Positions 5,723-6,126 of a stretch of 6,126 nucleotides of DNA are shown here, piece by piece. Each line of letters starts with the position of its first letter. The first letter of the stretch is position 1. Position numbers and translations under genes: made by a program. Under the pieces are notes generated by a model. That model saw only the letters and a list, made by a program, of their open reading frames with translations, did no database searches and was not told the origin of the DNA. This DNA comes from Bacteroidota bacterium. Its GTDB lineage: Bacteria > Bacteroidota > Bacteroidia > UBA7662. The stretch lies in contig VGFN01000067.1 in the NCBI GenBank assembly GCA_016868875.1, forward strand, positions 1 to 6,126, read 5' to 3'.

Positions 5723-6126
5723 TTACTCAAAATAATAAACCTTGAGCTGAACGGTATCCCGTAACAAATCCACACGCACCACCTGGAAACGGTGGATCGG
5801 CAATCCCGTACGGGCCTTCAAATCATCGATAAGCTCCTGATTGGAAGCTACTTGCAACATCTCTGGTTTGTCGTAGAGAACGGATTTAACCGATTCCCGG
5901 CGGTAGAGCAAATTGCTTTCCAACAGCGCTGTAATCCCCAAGATGCCTCCCAACACTAGCGCCTGCATCCACCACGGCATCTGCGCCACCGCCGCAAAGA
6001 CCCCAAAGGCAATCGCCAAGAACAGGTAGGTCATATCCTTGATCGAAATATCTTCCGTTCTGAACCGTAACATTCCAAAAATAGCAAACAGGCCAAAGGC
6101 CGCACCCAGCGAAAACTGAGAACCGT
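5723..6126 (-). CDS. DUF4956 integral membrane protein, 5' end cut by window edge
   Basis: The last 133 codons are visible; the frame is open to the right edge, so the start lies beyond 6126. The visible N-terminal part reads GSQFSLGAAFGLFAIFGMLR, then FRTEDISIKDMTYLFLAIAF, the recognisable core of DUF4956 proteins (compare the family-like LFAIFGxxRxRTExIxIKxMTYLF). Three hydrophobic segments are visible: SLGAAFGLFAIFGM, MTYLFLAIAFGVFAAVAQM and WWMQALVLGGILGITALLE. A soluble tail follows, ending in TGLPIHRFQVVRVDLLRDTVQLKVYYFE. The internal methionine at 6073 is not the start because the conserved core continues upstream of it. Family members are integral membrane proteins of unknown biochemical role; in Bacteroidota they are often encoded beside a VTC-type polyphosphate polymerase-domain protein. 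Here the gene is followed closely by a predicted outer-membrane protein gene. Confidence 0.85.
   Translation of the reverse strand, partial: GSQFSLGAAFGLFAIFGMLRFRTEDISIKDMTYLFLAIAFGVFAAVAQMPWWMQALVLGGILGITALLESNLLYRRESVKSVLYDKPEMLQVASNQELIDDLKARTGLPIHRFQVVRVDLLRDTVQLKVYYFE

Noticed and set aside
5053..5745. Long plus-strand open frame of 230 codons opposite the barrel gene
   Set aside because: It is Pro/Gln-rich with no recognisable domain and lies antisense to a gene with a clear signal peptide; it looks like a GC-driven shadow frame.
5716..5775. Longer barrel protein starting at the ATG at 5775
   Set aside because: The extra 20 residues lie inside the DUF4956 coding sequence and would bury the signal peptide behind a nonstandard leader.

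Overview
The window looks like part of a Bacteroidota chromosome (Flavobacteriia/Sphingobacteriia/Saprospiria-like) with GC content that seems above 50% by eye. The clues are protein style: a DUF1972-type glycosyltransferase with the ILGCRGIPNHYGGFEQFAE opening, a flippase opening GLVIRQSFKSTLLTYVGVGLGALN, and a DUF4956 membrane protein. Two divergent start codons are also each preceded by a TAnnTTTG element, the -7 box known from Bacteroidota. I cannot name a genus.

Layout. (1) Positions 1-1094, minus strand: a polysaccharide (Wzx-like) flippase that starts at a GTG and runs off the left edge. (2) Positions 1095-1151: a 57-bp divergent intergenic region. (3) Positions 1152-5006, plus strand: a tightly overlapping three-gene operon. 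It encodes a DUF1972/GT4-type glycosyltransferase, a Wzy/WaaL-type O-antigen polymerase or ligase, and a polyprenyl-phosphate sugar-1-phosphate transferase (WcaJ/WbaP type). (4) Positions 4945-6126, minus strand: a convergent two-gene unit. A DUF4956 integral membrane protein is cut by the right edge. It is followed after 7 bp by a signal-peptide-bearing, very tryptophan-rich protein that is probably a DUF2490-like outer-membrane beta-barrel. Its 3' end overlaps the 3' end of the sugar transferase gene by 62 bp.

How the genes fit together. The left and central genes supply the core of a Wzx/Wzy-type surface polysaccharide pathway. The initiating transferase loads the first sugar phosphate onto undecaprenyl phosphate, the glycosyltransferase extends it, the flippase moves the lipid-linked glycan across the inner membrane, and the polymerase/ligase assembles or transfers it in the periplasm. 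Only one cytoplasmic glycosyltransferase is visible, so other enzymes must lie elsewhere or beyond the left edge. The right-hand pair (inner-membrane DUF4956 plus predicted outer-membrane protein) is a separate transcription unit. In Bacteroidota, DUF4956 genes often sit beside a VTC-type polyphosphate polymerase-domain gene, so one may lie just beyond 6126.

No RNA genes, insertion sequences, CRISPR arrays or clear terminators were seen. Coding density is close to complete, and the only gaps are 57 bp and 7 bp. The window is mostly an ordinary polysaccharide locus. The points worth a second look are the convergent coding overlap, the Trp-rich barrel paired with DUF4956, and the symmetric TAnnTTTG elements set almost on the two divergent start codons.
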